Positions 8,312 to 17,903 of a stretch of 64,000 bases of DNA are shown one piece after another (the first letter of the stretch is position 1; the number at the start of each line of letters is the position of its first letter). The notes under the pieces were generated by a model. It ran no database searches, had not been told where the DNA came from, and saw only the letters and a list, made by a program, of their open reading frames with translations. The position numbers were made by a program, and so were the translations under genes. This DNA comes from [Bacteroides] pectinophilus (GTDB lineage: Bacteria; Bacillota; Clostridia; Lachnospirales; Lachnospiraceae): the NCBI GenBank assembly GCA_025146925.1, contig CP102260.1:1255001-1319000 (forward strand), written 5' to 3'.

Positions 8312-9922
8312 ATGTATAAAAATATAAAGCTTGCTAATAGAATTATATATTATGTATTTCTTTTCGTATTTGTATTTTATATAGTATCGGGATTAATATT
8401 CAGCAGGGTAGATACCAATGCACTGCTGAATAATGGCGAAAGAACACCAATACTGCCGGAAAAAACAATTTTTGCAGACGATAATACGGTAGAATATTAC
8501 ATAAAGCTTGAAGCTGTTCGCAGTGATAATATGTCGTTAATATTTGTTACCAGACATCAGGAGGTAGAAGTATATTCAGGCAATGACCTGATATATTATC
8601 TTAAGGCACATAAGTCGGTCTATGGGACAACCACGGGGACAAACTATACGATGGTTGCCATACCTGAGAATACAACGGATGTCAAGGTAAGACTTACTAA
8701 TGTTTATGCCGGAACTAAGGTACGGGAAACAACATTCGAGTATGGAGATGAGACCGATATGGTAAAAGGCATAGTATGTAGCTCGCTTCCATCGGCTGTT
8801 CTGAGTGCTTTTATTATACTGGTTGGTGCGGGAATGATTCTGTTATGGCTTGTATGCCGCAGGAAGATTGCAAAGACACAGTCATTGCTTTACTTTGGTA
8901 CATTTGCAATGGTAATAGGTTTGTGGACTCTTAATGAGACAGATCTGGCGGCGTTATTTGTAAATGACAGAAAGATAGCTTCACTTGCCGGATATATACT
9001 GCTTATGATGATTCCTGTACCATTTGTCCAGGCGGAAAAGAACTTCTTTGAGATTAAGAAGTCCGGCATAAGTAATATAATGTGTCTTATATTTATGGTT
9101 ATGGATATAGTACTGCTTAGCTGTCATGTGAGCGGAATTATGGAATTAAAAAACAGTGTTTTGTTTATACACATGATGCTTATTATGTCATTTTTCTATT
9201 TCTGCGGTGTTGTTGTAAGAAGGATAATGTTAAAAGGATTTGACAGAAAAGTCAAATCTAACATTATAGCAGTTATAGCATTGGGCGTATCTATGGTTGT
9301 AGATCTTTTTGCATACTACAGAGGCATGCAGCAGACAGATGTACTTGGTAATCTTGGAATACTTATCTTTATAGTCCTTCTCGGATATGAGAGTATCTCG
9401 GAAGTGTTTGAACAGATAAAGGAAGGCCAGAAGGCTGAGTTCTACAGGGAGATGGCAATAACCGACAGCATGACAGGCCTGTATAACAGGGCTGCGTTTG
9501 AAGAGTGGGAAAAGAGCACCACTGACTATGAAGGATATGCTATTGTTACATTTGACCTTAACAATCTTAAAATCTGTAATGACACAATCGGGCATGCAGC
9601 CGGTGATATGTACATAAAGGCAGCAGCGGCTATTATTAAAGATATATTTGGCAGGCATGGCGCATGTTACCGTATCGGCGGTGATGAGTTCTGTACGGTT
9701 ATCAGTCAGCGGGAGAAGAAGTTTGATATCGGAAGGCACATAAAGCAGCTCAGGGAAAGAGAAAAGAATGAGAATAATGAAAATGCAATCAGTAACCTTG
9801 AGATTCATATAGCATGCGGATATGCGCAGTATGACAGCAGTGTTGACCGTGATTTTGAGGCCACAAGGAGCAGGGCGGACAAGAGAATGTACGAGAGCAA
9901 GCAGCAGCTTAAGAGTAATTAA
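8312..9922 (+). CDS. Membrane GGDEF diguanylate cyclase
   Basis: A protein of 536 residues. One N-terminal membrane segment (about 12-32), an external beta-rich domain (about 40-145), then about seven hydrophobic segments to residue 370, an arrangement like 7TMR-DISM receptors. The C-terminal 150 residues are a GGDEF domain: DSMTGLYNRAAFE, FDLNNLKICND and an intact YRIGGDEFC active site, so it should make cyclic di-GMP. No RxxD inhibitory site sits five residues before GGDEF, which suggests weak product inhibition. Expressed alone; the external domain presumably senses an unknown signal. Its stop overlaps the end of the opposite gene. Confidence 0.9.
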   Translation: MYKNIKLANRIIYYVFLFVFVFYIVSGLIFSRVDTNALLNNGERTPILPEKTIFADDNTVEYYIKLEAVRSDNMSLIFVTRHQEVEVYSGNDLIYYLKAHKSVYGTTTGTNYTMVAIPENTTDVKVRLTNVYAGTKVRETTFEYGDETDMVKGIVCSSLPSAVLSAFIILVGAGMILLWLVCRRKIAKTQSLLYFGTFAMVIGLWTLNETDLAALFVNDRKIASLAGYILLMMIPVPFVQAEKNFFEIKKSGISNIMCLIFMVMDIVLLSCHVSGIMELKNSVLFIHMMLIMSFFYFCGVVVRRIMLKGFDRKVKSNIIAVIALGVSMVVDLFAYYRGMQQTDVLGNLGILIFIVLLGYESISEVFEQIKEGQKAEFYREMAITDSMTGLYNRAAFEEWEKSTTDYEGYAIVTFDLNNLKICNDTIGHAAGDMYIKAAAAIIKDIFGRHGACYRIGGDEFCTVISQREKKFDIGRHIKQLREREKNENNENAISNLEIHIACGYAQYDSSVDRDFEATRSRADKRMYESKQQLKSN

Positions 9923-10485
9923 AAAAGAGATTTAAAAGAGCCGGCAGTAGTTTCTGCCGGCTTTTCAAATATTCCAAGTTGTGGGGGCGCATAGGTAAAT
10001 ACGACAAATCCGGCAAACATTACTGCAACGGTAATTGTAAGGAGAACTGTGACGAGCGGTATGCATTTACCATTATAGGTGCATTTGCCAGTAAGCCTGT
10101 ATATTACCGCAAACGCGGCAATTACACTGACGGTGAATGTTGCAATATCAAGAAACATATAATTTCTTCCCAGAATACCCGAATAGGTGTAGAATATAAC
10201 AGGGATGAGAAATGTACCTGTAATAATTCCGCACATGAGAGAGCATCTTATACATGGATAGCTGTCTTTAAGCTTATGCGTCATGAATAATGAATATAAC
10301 AGCAGGGGGAAGAATACGAGCTTCATATGCTCCCATGTTGATTCGCTGACAGGAAAGAACAGTCCGAGAAGACGATTGCAGCCTGACCATTCATACGCAA
10401 AATGTGCGAGAGTTCCGGTGATGAGCACGAATATTAGGCCTGCTATTGTATAACGCTTTAGGGAGGGATCTGATATTGACTGCAT
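9919..10485 (-). CDS. DUF6512 family membrane protein
   Basis: A protein of 188 residues with about six hydrophobic segments. The N-terminal part carries the family signature HFAYEWSGCNRLLGLFFPVS followed by ESTWEHMKLVFFP. The family is uncharacterised and common in Clostridia. The gene is divergent from the SLC13-like carrier (75-base gap) and convergent with the diguanylate cyclase, sharing four bases at the stops. Its last residues (KPAETTAGS) are encoded by the terminator hairpin of the neighbour. Confidence 0.78.
   Translation of the reverse strand: MQSISDPSLKRYTIAGLIFVLITGTLAHFAYEWSGCNRLLGLFFPVSESTWEHMKLVFFPLLLYSLFMTHKLKDSYPCIRCSLMCGIITGTFLIPVIFYTYSGILGRNYMFLDIATFTVSVIAAFAVIYRLTGKCTYNGKCIPLVTVLLTITVAVMFAGFVVFTYAPPQLGIFEKPAETTAGSFKSLF
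9939..9966. terminator. Bidirectional terminator inside the end of the convergent gene
   Basis: AGCCGGCAG (9939-9947) and CTGCCGGCT (9954-9962) form a perfect 9-bp stem with a six-base loop. CTTTTC follows on the plus strand and TCTTTTAAA on the minus strand. It lies within the last codons of the minus-strand DUF6512 gene, so the hairpin is also coding sequence. Confidence 0.7.
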
Positions 10486-10559
10486 GATATATTTCTCCTT
10501 TTATATTTTTGCCCGACATTCTTTTATACTAATATATTCAACAATCTAAGGAGATATTC

Positions 10560-11708
10560 ATGGCAGACAGAATAAAGATTTTCTTAAAAAATGAAACAGT
10601 TCTTATAATATCGTTGGTGCTTGCGGTTTTATCGTCATTTGCAGTCAGGCCTGATTCGGAATATGCAGAATATATAGACTTCCGTACACTTGCGCTTCTG
10701 TTGTCGCTGATGCTTGTTGTTGCCGGTGCCGCAAAGCTTGGAATATTCAGATGGATTGCAGTCAGGCTTGTAAATACAGCATCTGATATGAGGCAGCTTG
10801 CACTTATACTTGTCATGCTGTGTTTTGTGTTCAGTATGTTTATAACAAATGATGTCTCGCTCATAACATTTGTTCCGCTTGCAATAGAGGTTCTCACGAT
10901 GGCGCATATGGAACAGTATATGATTAAGGTTATAGTGCTGCAGACGGTTGCAGCTAATCTGGGCAGTATGCTTACACCGATTGGCAATCCCCAGAATCTG
11001 TATCTGTACGGACTCAGCGGTATGGGTATGCAGGATTTCTGCCTGCTTATGCTTCCGTATACTCTGACAGCTCTGGTCATGCTTGTAGTGTCGGTATTCA
11101 TTTTTATCAGAAAAGACAGAATGGCTGCAGATGGAATGCGCGGTACTCAGGAAGTCTGCACGGATACGGCCGATGCTGATAAGAATGTTGTATTATTGCA
11201 TGTAAGATATGTGATGTATGCATTGCTTTTTGCATTGTGTCTCTTAACTGTTGCAAGAGTTATTTCTTATCAGGCGCTTCTTGTCATTATATTGGCAGCC
11301 GTGGCAATAATTGATAGAAATGTGCTTGGAAAGGCGGATTACAGCCTGCTGCTTACATTTGTTTTCCTGTTTGTTTTCATAGGTAATATAGGGAGAATAA
11401 AGGCGGTATCAGCATTTTTGGCAGAAATTATAACGGGACACGAGATTATTACGGGGATTATGGCAAGCCAGGTTATGAGTAATGTGCCTGCGGCGATTCT
11501 GTTGTCAGGCTTTGGAAGTAACATAAGAGGACTTATTGTGGGAGTGAATCTTGGAGGCCTGGGGACGATTATTGCATCAATGGCAAGCCTTATCTCATAC
11601 AGATTTTATGCCGGCTGCAAAGCAGGTTCAGTTTCAAGGTATATGGTATTTTTTACATTAGTCAATGTGATATTTCTTGCGGTGCTCTATTGTGTGTCAT
11701 TATTATAA
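10560..11708 (+). CDS. SLC13/ArsB-type anion permease
   Basis: A protein of 382 residues with about eleven membrane segments. The loop TNDVSLITFVPLAIEV and the later TPIGNPQNLYLYG match the paired substrate motifs of the ion-transporter superfamily that includes SLC13, ArsB and NhaD carriers (N-P/NPQN in the re-entrant loop). The second half repeats the plan with SNVPAAILLSGFG. The likely job is uptake or efflux of a dicarboxylate, sulfate or another anion by a sodium or proton gradient; the substrate is not defined. Start at the ATG after TAAGGAGATATTC. Divergent from DUF6512. Confidence 0.82.
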   Translation: MADRIKIFLKNETVLIISLVLAVLSSFAVRPDSEYAEYIDFRTLALLLSLMLVVAGAAKLGIFRWIAVRLVNTASDMRQLALILVMLCFVFSMFITNDVSLITFVPLAIEVLTMAHMEQYMIKVIVLQTVAANLGSMLTPIGNPQNLYLYGLSGMGMQDFCLLMLPYTLTALVMLVVSVFIFIRKDRMAADGMRGTQEVCTDTADADKNVVLLHVRYVMYALLFALCLLTVARVISYQALLVIILAAVAIIDRNVLGKADYSLLLTFVFLFVFIGNIGRIKAVSAFLAEIITGHEIITGIMASQVMSNVPAAILLSGFGSNIRGLIVGVNLGGLGTIIASMASLISYRFYAGCKAGSVSRYMVFFTLVNVIFLAVLYCVSLL

Positions 11709-11763
11709 TGTGTTAAACTGATTATATATTCTGCGCAGATTTTGGCGTAGGGAATGGAGATTT

Positions 11764-12717
11764 ATGAACAGGGAAGAATTACATTTTCGCTCAGCGGATA
11801 ATATTAATATGATACATGCGGTGATATGGACACCGGATGAGGACAGGTTTGACAGACCTGTGGGAATTATTCAGATTTCACATGGGATGGTGGAATATAT
11901 CGGCCGCTATGAACATGTGGCGCAGTATTTTACCGACAGAGGATTTGTTGTTGCGGGTAATGACCATCTGGGACACGGACAATCTGTCACTGACAGCGCA
12001 GAATGGGGATATATAACTAAGGAGGATGGAAGCAGATGCATAGTTCATGACCTGCACCATCTTACAAAGCTTGTTAAGGAGCGTTATTCTGAATATGGAA
12101 GACTGCCGTATTTTCTTATGGGACACAGTATGGGTTCATTCATGGCAAGAAGATATATGATGATGTTTGGCAGTGAGCTTGACGGTGCTGTCATACTCGG
12201 AACAGGTAATCAGCCTAAGGCAGCAATTATGACGGCACTTATATTATCTAAGGCGGCATCGGCAATGTTTGGCGGACATTACAGAAGCAGATTTATGAAC
12301 AGGCTTATGTTTGGAAGGTACAACAGCCGCATTGTTGATGTGCAGACGCCTAATGACTGGATATGCTCACAGAGAGATGTAGTTGATAAGTATAATGCCA
12401 CTCCTGAGTGCAGTTTTATATTTACTGCTGACGGAATACAGGCACTTATGAGAACTCTTAATTATATTGAAGATAAGGATAATATAAGGCATATTCCGAA
12501 GGACCTTCCGATATTCATTGCATCAGGCAGGGATGACCCGGTTGGAGACTATGGCAGGGCGGTAAGACAGGTGTATGACACATTTAAACATGAAGGTATC
12601 AGTGATGTAACGCTTAAGCTGTATGACGGATGCAGACATGAACTCCATAACGAGGTGGTTAAGGATGAACTGTTTGATGCAATCTACGGCTGGATGTGTG
12701 ACAGAATGAACAGGTAA
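11764..12717 (+). CDS. Alpha/beta hydrolase, monoacylglycerol lipase-like
   Basis: A protein of 317 residues of the serine-aminopeptidase-S33/monoglyceride-lipase group. The oxyanion motif is ISHGMVEYIGRYEHVAQYF, the nucleophile elbow is GHSMGSF (Ser at about 122), the acid lies in SGRDDPVGDYG and the base in GCRHELHNE. No signal peptide, so it acts in the cytoplasm, probably on lysophospholipids or other short acyl esters. It is followed after 18 bases by holA, an arrangement also seen in other Lachnospiraceae as far as I recall. Confidence 0.85.
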   Translation: MNREELHFRSADNINMIHAVIWTPDEDRFDRPVGIIQISHGMVEYIGRYEHVAQYFTDRGFVVAGNDHLGHGQSVTDSAEWGYITKEDGSRCIVHDLHHLTKLVKERYSEYGRLPYFLMGHSMGSFMARRYMMMFGSELDGAVILGTGNQPKAAIMTALILSKAASAMFGGHYRSRFMNRLMFGRYNSRIVDVQTPNDWICSQRDVVDKYNATPECSFIFTADGIQALMRTLNYIEDKDNIRHIPKDLPIFIASGRDDPVGDYGRAVRQVYDTFKHEGISDVTLKLYDGCRHELHNEVVKDELFDAIYGWMCDRMNR

Positions 12718-12735
12718 CGGAACAGGCAGACAACA

Positions 12736-13713
12736 ATGAAGTTTTTAAATGAACATATAAAGAATAACACATTTAAGCAGGTATACCTTATATATGGCGA
12801 AGAGACATATCTTGTATATCAGTATCGTGACAGGCTGAAGCAGGCTATTATCGGTGATGATACAATGAATTACAGCTGTTACGAAGGAGCTAAGATTGAT
12901 ATTAAGGAACTGCTTACAACTGCGGATACGCTGCCGTTTTTTGCGGATAGAAGGCTTATAGTAGTGCAGGACAGCGGATTTTTCAAGAGCTCTACGGAAG
13001 GGCTGGCTGAATATATCCGCAGCATGCCGGAATATCTGCATATGATATTTATTGAGAGTGAGGTTGACAAGCGTAACAGAGTATACAAGGCGGTGAGTGA
13101 AAAAGGCTATGTATCAGAGATGAAGTATCAGCCTGACTCAGTGCTGATACGCTGGGTGGAAGGCCTTGTAAAGGCTGAAGGCAGGACCATAACGCGTCCG
13201 GCGGTGCAGCATCTGCTTGATAAGACCGGTGTTCAGATGAGCAATATAAGAACAGAGGTTGAGAAGCTTATATGCTACACTCTTGATAAGCCTGAGATTA
13301 CAGAAGCTGATATTGATGAGATATGCACTACGCAGATACAGAATAAGATATTTGATATGATAACTGCAATATCGATGAAACGCCAGAAGGAGGCACTTGA
13401 TCTGTATTATGACCTGCTGATGCTGAGGGAACCTCCTATGAGAATTCTGTATCTTATAACAAGGCAGTTCAACATGATGCTCCAGGTCAAGGAGCTTGTG
13501 CTTCAGCGCTATGATCAGGCGGCGATTGCGAAGCAGCTCGGGATAGCGGGATTTCTTGTTAATAAGTATGTCAATCAGTCAAAGCATTTTGCGGCGGAGC
13601 AGATAAGGGAAGCACTTGAATACTTTGCGGAATCGGAGACTGCTGTTAAGACAGGAAGACTTGATGACAAGATGGCAGTTGAACTTATTATCGTAAAGTA
13701 CAGTAAAAAGTAA
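12736..13713 (+). CDS. holA: DNA polymerase III delta subunit
   Basis: A protein of 325 residues, typical for HolA. The delta subunit opens the beta clamp within the clamp loader. The N-terminus has the family pattern KQVYLIYGEETYLVYQYRDR, a degenerate AAA+ fold without a working Walker A. The central region (TGVQMSNIRTEVEKLICY) and the C-terminal collar domain with DDKMAVELIIVKY also fit. It follows the hydrolase closely and precedes a GH5 gene by 24 bases; in many Clostridia rpsT and gpr follow nearby, as they do here. Confidence 0.92.
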   Translation: MKFLNEHIKNNTFKQVYLIYGEETYLVYQYRDRLKQAIIGDDTMNYSCYEGAKIDIKELLTTADTLPFFADRRLIVVQDSGFFKSSTEGLAEYIRSMPEYLHMIFIESEVDKRNRVYKAVSEKGYVSEMKYQPDSVLIRWVEGLVKAEGRTITRPAVQHLLDKTGVQMSNIRTEVEKLICYTLDKPEITEADIDEICTTQIQNKIFDMITAISMKRQKEALDLYYDLLMLREPPMRILYLITRQFNMMLQVKELVLQRYDQAAIAKQLGIAGFLVNKYVNQSKHFAAEQIREALEYFAESETAVKTGRLDDKMAVELIIVKYSKK

Positions 13714-13737
13714 TGTGCCTGCGGAAGGGAGATTATT

Positions 13738-14952
13738 ATGAAAAAAGGGATTATATGTCTGATTGCGGGAATTGTTATCGGAATAGCACTTGCGGTCGGA
13801 GCAATGTTATTTATAAGGAATATTAATGGCAGGAAAACAGATAAAGGTACGATGGGGACGATGACCCGTGGAACCGGGGATGCAGTCGAATGTACAGATG
13901 CAGAAGTGTACGCGGCATGGAGAACTCAGAATGCAGGAGACCGCCATGCAACGGTGCCGGATAATAAGGCGGAGACGCAGGGCACATTAGCAAGTGAGTC
14001 TGCACAGTCAACACAGCAGATACTTAAGCAACAGCAGAACGGCTCGAAGAACGCGTCAGGCAGGCTTCATGTATCCGGAACGGTTCTTTCGGATGAGTCA
14101 GGCAATACAGTGCAGCTTCGCGGTGTAAGTACGCATGGACTTGCATGGTTCCCGGAATACGTTAACAAAGAGGCATTCAGGACACTGAGAGATGACTGGA
14201 ATGCCAATGTTGTAAGACTTGCACTTTATACGGAAGAATACGGCGGATATTGCAGCGGCGGTGACAGGACGAAGCTTAAGCAGACGGTAGCAGACGGAGT
14301 TGAGTATGCAACGGAGCTTGGAATGTATGTAATAATCGACTGGCATATATTAAGCGACAACAATCCTAACAGTCACAAGGCAGATGCCATTGAATTCTTC
14401 AGTGAGATGTCGGCAAGATATTCAGGATACACTAATGTAATATATGAGATATGTAATGAACCGCATTATGTGAATTGGAATAATGACATAAAGCCTTATG
14501 CGCAGGCTGTTATCGGTGCGATAAGAGCCAATGATAAGAATGCGGTAATAATTGTAGGAACCAATACATGGTCGCAGGATGTCGATGATGTCATAGGTAA
14601 CAGAATTGATGATGATAATGTAATGTATGCATTACATTTTTATGCGGCAACACATAAGGATTACATAAGAGATAAGCTTAAGAAGGCAATTGATAACGGA
14701 ATACCTGTATTTGTAAGTGAATCAAGCATATGCGATGCAAGTGGTAATGGCGGAATAGATTATGATTCTGCCAATACATGGCTGCGACTTATGAATGATA
14801 ACAATGTAAGCTTTGTTGCATGGAGCCTGTGCAATAAAAATGAGACATCGGCGCTGATACGTCCGGATTGCAGTAAGAAGAGCGGATGGACGGCAGATGA
14901 ACTGTCTGATGCGGGCAGATGGTATCGTGAGGCTGTCAGAGGCGGACACTGA
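13738..14952 (+). CDS. Secreted or anchored GH5 family endoglucanase-like enzyme
   Basis: A protein of 404 residues. The N-terminal hydrophobic anchor (about 4-27) is followed by a Thr/Gln-rich linker to about residue 105. The catalytic barrel starts at LRGVSTHGLAWFPEYV and has the acid/base in YEICNEPHY and the probable nucleophile Glu in PVFVSESSICD. This resembles subfamily GH5_2 (cellulases). The expected substrate is beta-1,4-glucan or a related plant polysaccharide. No carbohydrate-binding module is present. It is inserted between holA and the rpsT/gpr block; base use matches its neighbours. Confidence 0.88.
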   Translation: MKKGIICLIAGIVIGIALAVGAMLFIRNINGRKTDKGTMGTMTRGTGDAVECTDAEVYAAWRTQNAGDRHATVPDNKAETQGTLASESAQSTQQILKQQQNGSKNASGRLHVSGTVLSDESGNTVQLRGVSTHGLAWFPEYVNKEAFRTLRDDWNANVVRLALYTEEYGGYCSGGDRTKLKQTVADGVEYATELGMYVIIDWHILSDNNPNSHKADAIEFFSEMSARYSGYTNVIYEICNEPHYVNWNNDIKPYAQAVIGAIRANDKNAVIIVGTNTWSQDVDDVIGNRIDDDNVMYALHFYAATHKDYIRDKLKKAIDNGIPVFVSESSICDASGNGGIDYDSANTWLRLMNDNNVSFVAWSLCNKNETSALIRPDCSKKSGWTADELSDAGRWYREAVRGGH

Positions 14953-14993
14953 CAGCCTGCCAACGCAATCATACAAAAAATAATACAAAATAA

Positions 14994-15033
14994 AAATACC
15001 TCAATGCGAGTGGGTGTGAGCATTGAGGTATTT
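14994..15033. terminator. Bidirectional terminator between the GH5 gene and rpsT
   Basis: AAATACCTCAATGC (14994-15007) and GCATTGAGGTATTT (15020-15033) form a perfect 14-bp stem with a 12-base loop between two convergent genes. A/T tracts flank both sides. A second small palindrome (ATTAATC/GATTAAT, 15041-15058) touches the rpsT stop. Confidence 0.8.
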
Positions 15034-15057
15034 CTTATAGATTAATCAAGCGATTAA

Positions 15058-15321
15058 TTAAGCCATTGCGTTAACAGCCTTAGTTAAACGAGAAACTTTT
15101 CTGGCTGCTGTATTCTTGTGGTAGATACCCTTAGAAGCAGCCTTGGAAATAACGCCGATAGCCTCTGTTAAAGCAGCCTGAGCAGCAGCCTTATCACCAG
15201 CAGCGATAGCGCTCTCTACGTTCTTTACATAAGTCTTAACCTTAGACTTAATAGCCTTGTTACGAGCTGTTCTTACCTCAGTAGTGAGGACTCTCTTCTT
15301 TGCAGATTTGATGTTAGCCAA
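15058..15321 (-). CDS. rpsT: Ribosomal protein S20
   Basis: A protein of 87 residues starting MANIKSAKKRVLTTEVRT, the characteristic basic N-terminus of S20, then long Ala/Lys-rich helices. It binds 16S rRNA early in 30S assembly. The ribosome site GGAGG precedes the start. Divergent from gpr and convergent with the GH5 gene. The codon choice is that of a highly expressed gene (GCA/GCT, AAG). Confidence 0.98.
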   Translation of the reverse strand: MANIKSAKKRVLTTEVRTARNKAIKSKVKTYVKNVESAIAAGDKAAAQAALTEAIGVISKAASKGIYHKNTAARKVSRLTKAVNAMA

Positions 15322-15539
15322 TGTTGTACACCTCCAAACCTATTAATTATCGAAATGATGTGTTATACATTAAACCCGGACACGGACGTTCTAATGTCAA
15401 ACATACTATGATATTTTATTATAATGCTGCGTATATGTCAATAATAAAATTAAAATAAAGTGCAAATAATACTAAATATATTCTGAATCAGTATATACAG
15501 GAATTATGTTTATTGAAATGTGAAATAAAGGAGACTGCC

Positions 15540-16511
15540 ATGTTGGAGGAGTATAAAAGCAGAACGGATCTTGCGCTTGAAGCAAATGAGCAGATTAAGG
15601 ATGAAGGTAAGCAAAGTGGGATTATTGTACATGAGAATTATGATGAACTTTCAGGGCTTAAGATTACATGCATAGATATTACTGACAGCAATGGTGAAAA
15701 AGCACTCGGAAGAAAGATGGGAAGATATGTTACCGCCGAAAATATGGAGCTTGCAACAGCTGATTCAGATCAGCAGAATTACATGGCTGACAGGCTTGCA
15801 GGTATAATGTCAGGACTGATAAAATCGTCGGTAAATACGTCGGCAGCTCCGCATGACAGAATTAAGATACTTGTTGTAGGTCTCGGCAATAAAGAGGTAA
15901 CTCCGGACAGCCTCGGACCGCTTGTAACTGAATATGTGTCAGTGCTTGATTATGGAGATGATGAGCCGGCAGGAGACGCACATATAAGAATGACTGCAAT
16001 CGCTCCCGGTGTTATGGCACAGACAGGCATGGAGACGGCAGTGATAGTCCGCGGCATTGTTGCTTCGTCAAGACCAGATGTGGTTATTGCCATAGATGCA
16101 CTTGCAGCAAGAAGCAGTGCAAGGCTTAACACTACAGTACAGCTATCGGACAGGGGGATTAATCCGGGGTCGGGAGTAGGTAACCACAGAATGGGACTTA
16201 CCAGAGAAAGCGTAGGCGTACCTGTGATAGCGGTTGGAATACCGACAGTGATAGAGGCGGCTACTATAGTGCATGACGCAATTGTTAATTTTACAAAGGC
16301 ATTTTCAGGGTCAGACATAATGGGCACGATGAATGATGTCATGGATTCAATGACAGAGAAGGAAAGACGCGCACTGATGCTTGAACTGATTGCACCTTCT
16401 ATGAGTACAATGTATGTGACACCGAGAGATGTTGATGCAGCAGTCCAGCGCACGGCATATATAGTTGCAAGGGCGCTGGATCGCCTGCCGGATATAATGA
16501 CCACTGTATAG
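15540..16511 (+). CDS. gpr: Spore endopeptidase GPR
   Basis: A protein of 323 residues from ATG 15540, chosen because AAAGGAG lies seven bases upstream; an in-frame ATG at 15513 has no such site. GPR degrades small acid-soluble spore proteins during germination. The N-terminus RTDLALEANEQIKDE is the usual pro-segment with its SASP-like cleavage region, and KILVVGLGNKEVTPDSLGP plus VIAIDALAARS are conserved family blocks. Followed after 64 bases by spoIIP, the standard order in Firmicutes, and probably expressed late in the forespore. Confidence 0.95.
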   Translation: MLEEYKSRTDLALEANEQIKDEGKQSGIIVHENYDELSGLKITCIDITDSNGEKALGRKMGRYVTAENMELATADSDQQNYMADRLAGIMSGLIKSSVNTSAAPHDRIKILVVGLGNKEVTPDSLGPLVTEYVSVLDYGDDEPAGDAHIRMTAIAPGVMAQTGMETAVIVRGIVASSRPDVVIAIDALAARSSARLNTTVQLSDRGINPGSGVGNHRMGLTRESVGVPVIAVGIPTVIEAATIVHDAIVNFTKAFSGSDIMGTMNDVMDSMTEKERRALMLELIAPSMSTMYVTPRDVDAAVQRTAYIVARALDRLPDIMTTV

Positions 16512-16575
16512 TCATACATTCTGTCATGGAATCATATTATTAAATATAATGCATTCAGGCGGGATAGGGCATGAC

Positions 16576-17814
16576 ATGAAAAAGTATGGCAGATACAGGT
16601 TTTGGGTGTTTATTGTGATTACACTGGTAATTATATATGCAGTATGTAATGGCGTAATATCAGACTCAGGAACGGTGTTTGCCGGTTACAGTGTGAGGGT
16701 AATGGGGATGGAAGTCATGCCTCTGTATGGATATGTGAGCAGCATGGATTCGGAAGATACCGGTGCGGCATCAAAGATTGCGGATAATATAAATCCAATT
16801 AACGGATATGCAAGAGACCGGTATATAAAGAAAAGTGAGTTGTCCGGACAGCTTACAGAGCAGGAAACCGAAAGCCGGAACACGGATTTTTCACAATCTT
16901 TGGCAACGCAGGAATCTTCGGAATCAGCAGCTGATATGACAACAGCAGCCTCCGTCGAGGCAGCAGCTGTGCCTGAGAAAACATCGGTGTCAGATATAGC
17001 TGCAGCAGCCTCCGCCAATGTAATAACCGGAACACTTTATCCGAAGACAAGTCTTAGCAATTATAATTATGTATTAAGTAATTTTTATACAGTCACGGGA
17101 ATAACAGAACTGGGAAGTGACAAACTGCGCCCGGCCGAATTCTTACAGAAAGACATGAAGATGTCGCAGGATTCGTCCAAGCCGCAGATACTTATATTCC
17201 ACACACATTCGCAGGAAGCATTTGCTGATTCGGCAGAAGGAGATGAAGCGGACACAATAGTCGGGGTGGGGGATTATCTTACACGCCTGCTCAGTGAAAA
17301 ATACGGCTATAACGTGATTCATGACAAGAGCGTATACGACCTGGTTAACGGTAAGCTCGACCGCAGTAAGGCATACACATATGCTGAACAGTCTGTGGCT
17401 TCGATTCTTGAAAAGAATCCGTCAATAGAGGTTGTTATAGATCTGCATCGTGATGGTGTGCCTGACACCACGAGGCTTGTGACAGAGGTAAATGGGAAAA
17501 AGACAGCGAAGATAATGTTCTTTAACGGTCTCAGTTACAGCCGAGTTAACGGTGACATATCATATCTTCCCAATCCATACAGGGATGACAACCTTGCACT
17601 AAGCCTTCAGATGCAGCTTATGGGCAATGCATATTATCCGGGGTATCTGCGCAGAATATATGTGAATGCATACCGTTATTGCCTTCATATGCGCGGCAAA
17701 TCGATGCTGATAGAAGCAGGAGCACAGACCAACACCGTAGAGGAAGTGAAGAATGCAATGGAGCCGCTTGCAGACATACTTGACAAGACACTTTGCGGCG
17801 AGAAATGCTGGTAG
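16576..17814 (+). CDS. spoIIP: Stage II sporulation protein P
   Basis: About 412 residues from ATG 16576; the upstream in-frame ATG at 16549 lacks a ribosome site. One N-terminal membrane segment (about 8-28) anchors it, then an Ala/Ser/Thr-rich linker to about residue 165, and the amidase/endopeptidase domain with FHTHSQEAF and VIDLHRDGVPD, whose His and Glu bind zinc. SpoIIP works with SpoIID and SpoIIM to thin the septal wall during engulfment. Sits directly after gpr, as in Bacillus. Confidence 0.95.
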   Translation: MKKYGRYRFWVFIVITLVIIYAVCNGVISDSGTVFAGYSVRVMGMEVMPLYGYVSSMDSEDTGAASKIADNINPINGYARDRYIKKSELSGQLTEQETESRNTDFSQSLATQESSESAADMTTAASVEAAAVPEKTSVSDIAAAASANVITGTLYPKTSLSNYNYVLSNFYTVTGITELGSDKLRPAEFLQKDMKMSQDSSKPQILIFHTHSQEAFADSAEGDEADTIVGVGDYLTRLLSEKYGYNVIHDKSVYDLVNGKLDRSKAYTYAEQSVASILEKNPSIEVVIDLHRDGVPDTTRLVTEVNGKKTAKIMFFNGLSYSRVNGDISYLPNPYRDDNLALSLQMQLMGNAYYPGYLRRIYVNAYRYCLHMRGKSMLIEAGAQTNTVEEVKNAMEPLADILDKTLCGEKCW

Positions 17815-17854
17815 AATCGGCAGTTTATTATCTGTAATTCCGGAAAAATAAAAA

Positions 17855-17880
17855 GCTGCCACATTGCCGGTGGCAGCCTT
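17855..17880. terminator. Bidirectional terminator between spoIIP and the DUF1540 gene
   Basis: GCTGCCAC (17855-17862) and GTGGCAGC (17870-17877) pair perfectly. The minus strand continues as TTTTTATTTTT, a strong tract for the DUF1540 transcript; the plus side has only CTTTC. Confidence 0.75.
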
Positions 17881-17903
17881 TCGGGCTTATGCCCATACAT
17901 TTA

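Noticed and set aside
9230-9808. Minus-strand open frame of 192 codons opposite the diguanylate cyclase gene
   Set aside because: It is antisense to a clear GGDEF protein, has no family resemblance and no good ribosome site; it arises from codon bias of the real gene.
15950-16519. Minus-strand open frame of 189 codons opposite gpr
   Set aside because: It fully overlaps the conserved gpr gene and gives a Ser/Thr/Ala/Ile-rich shadow protein.
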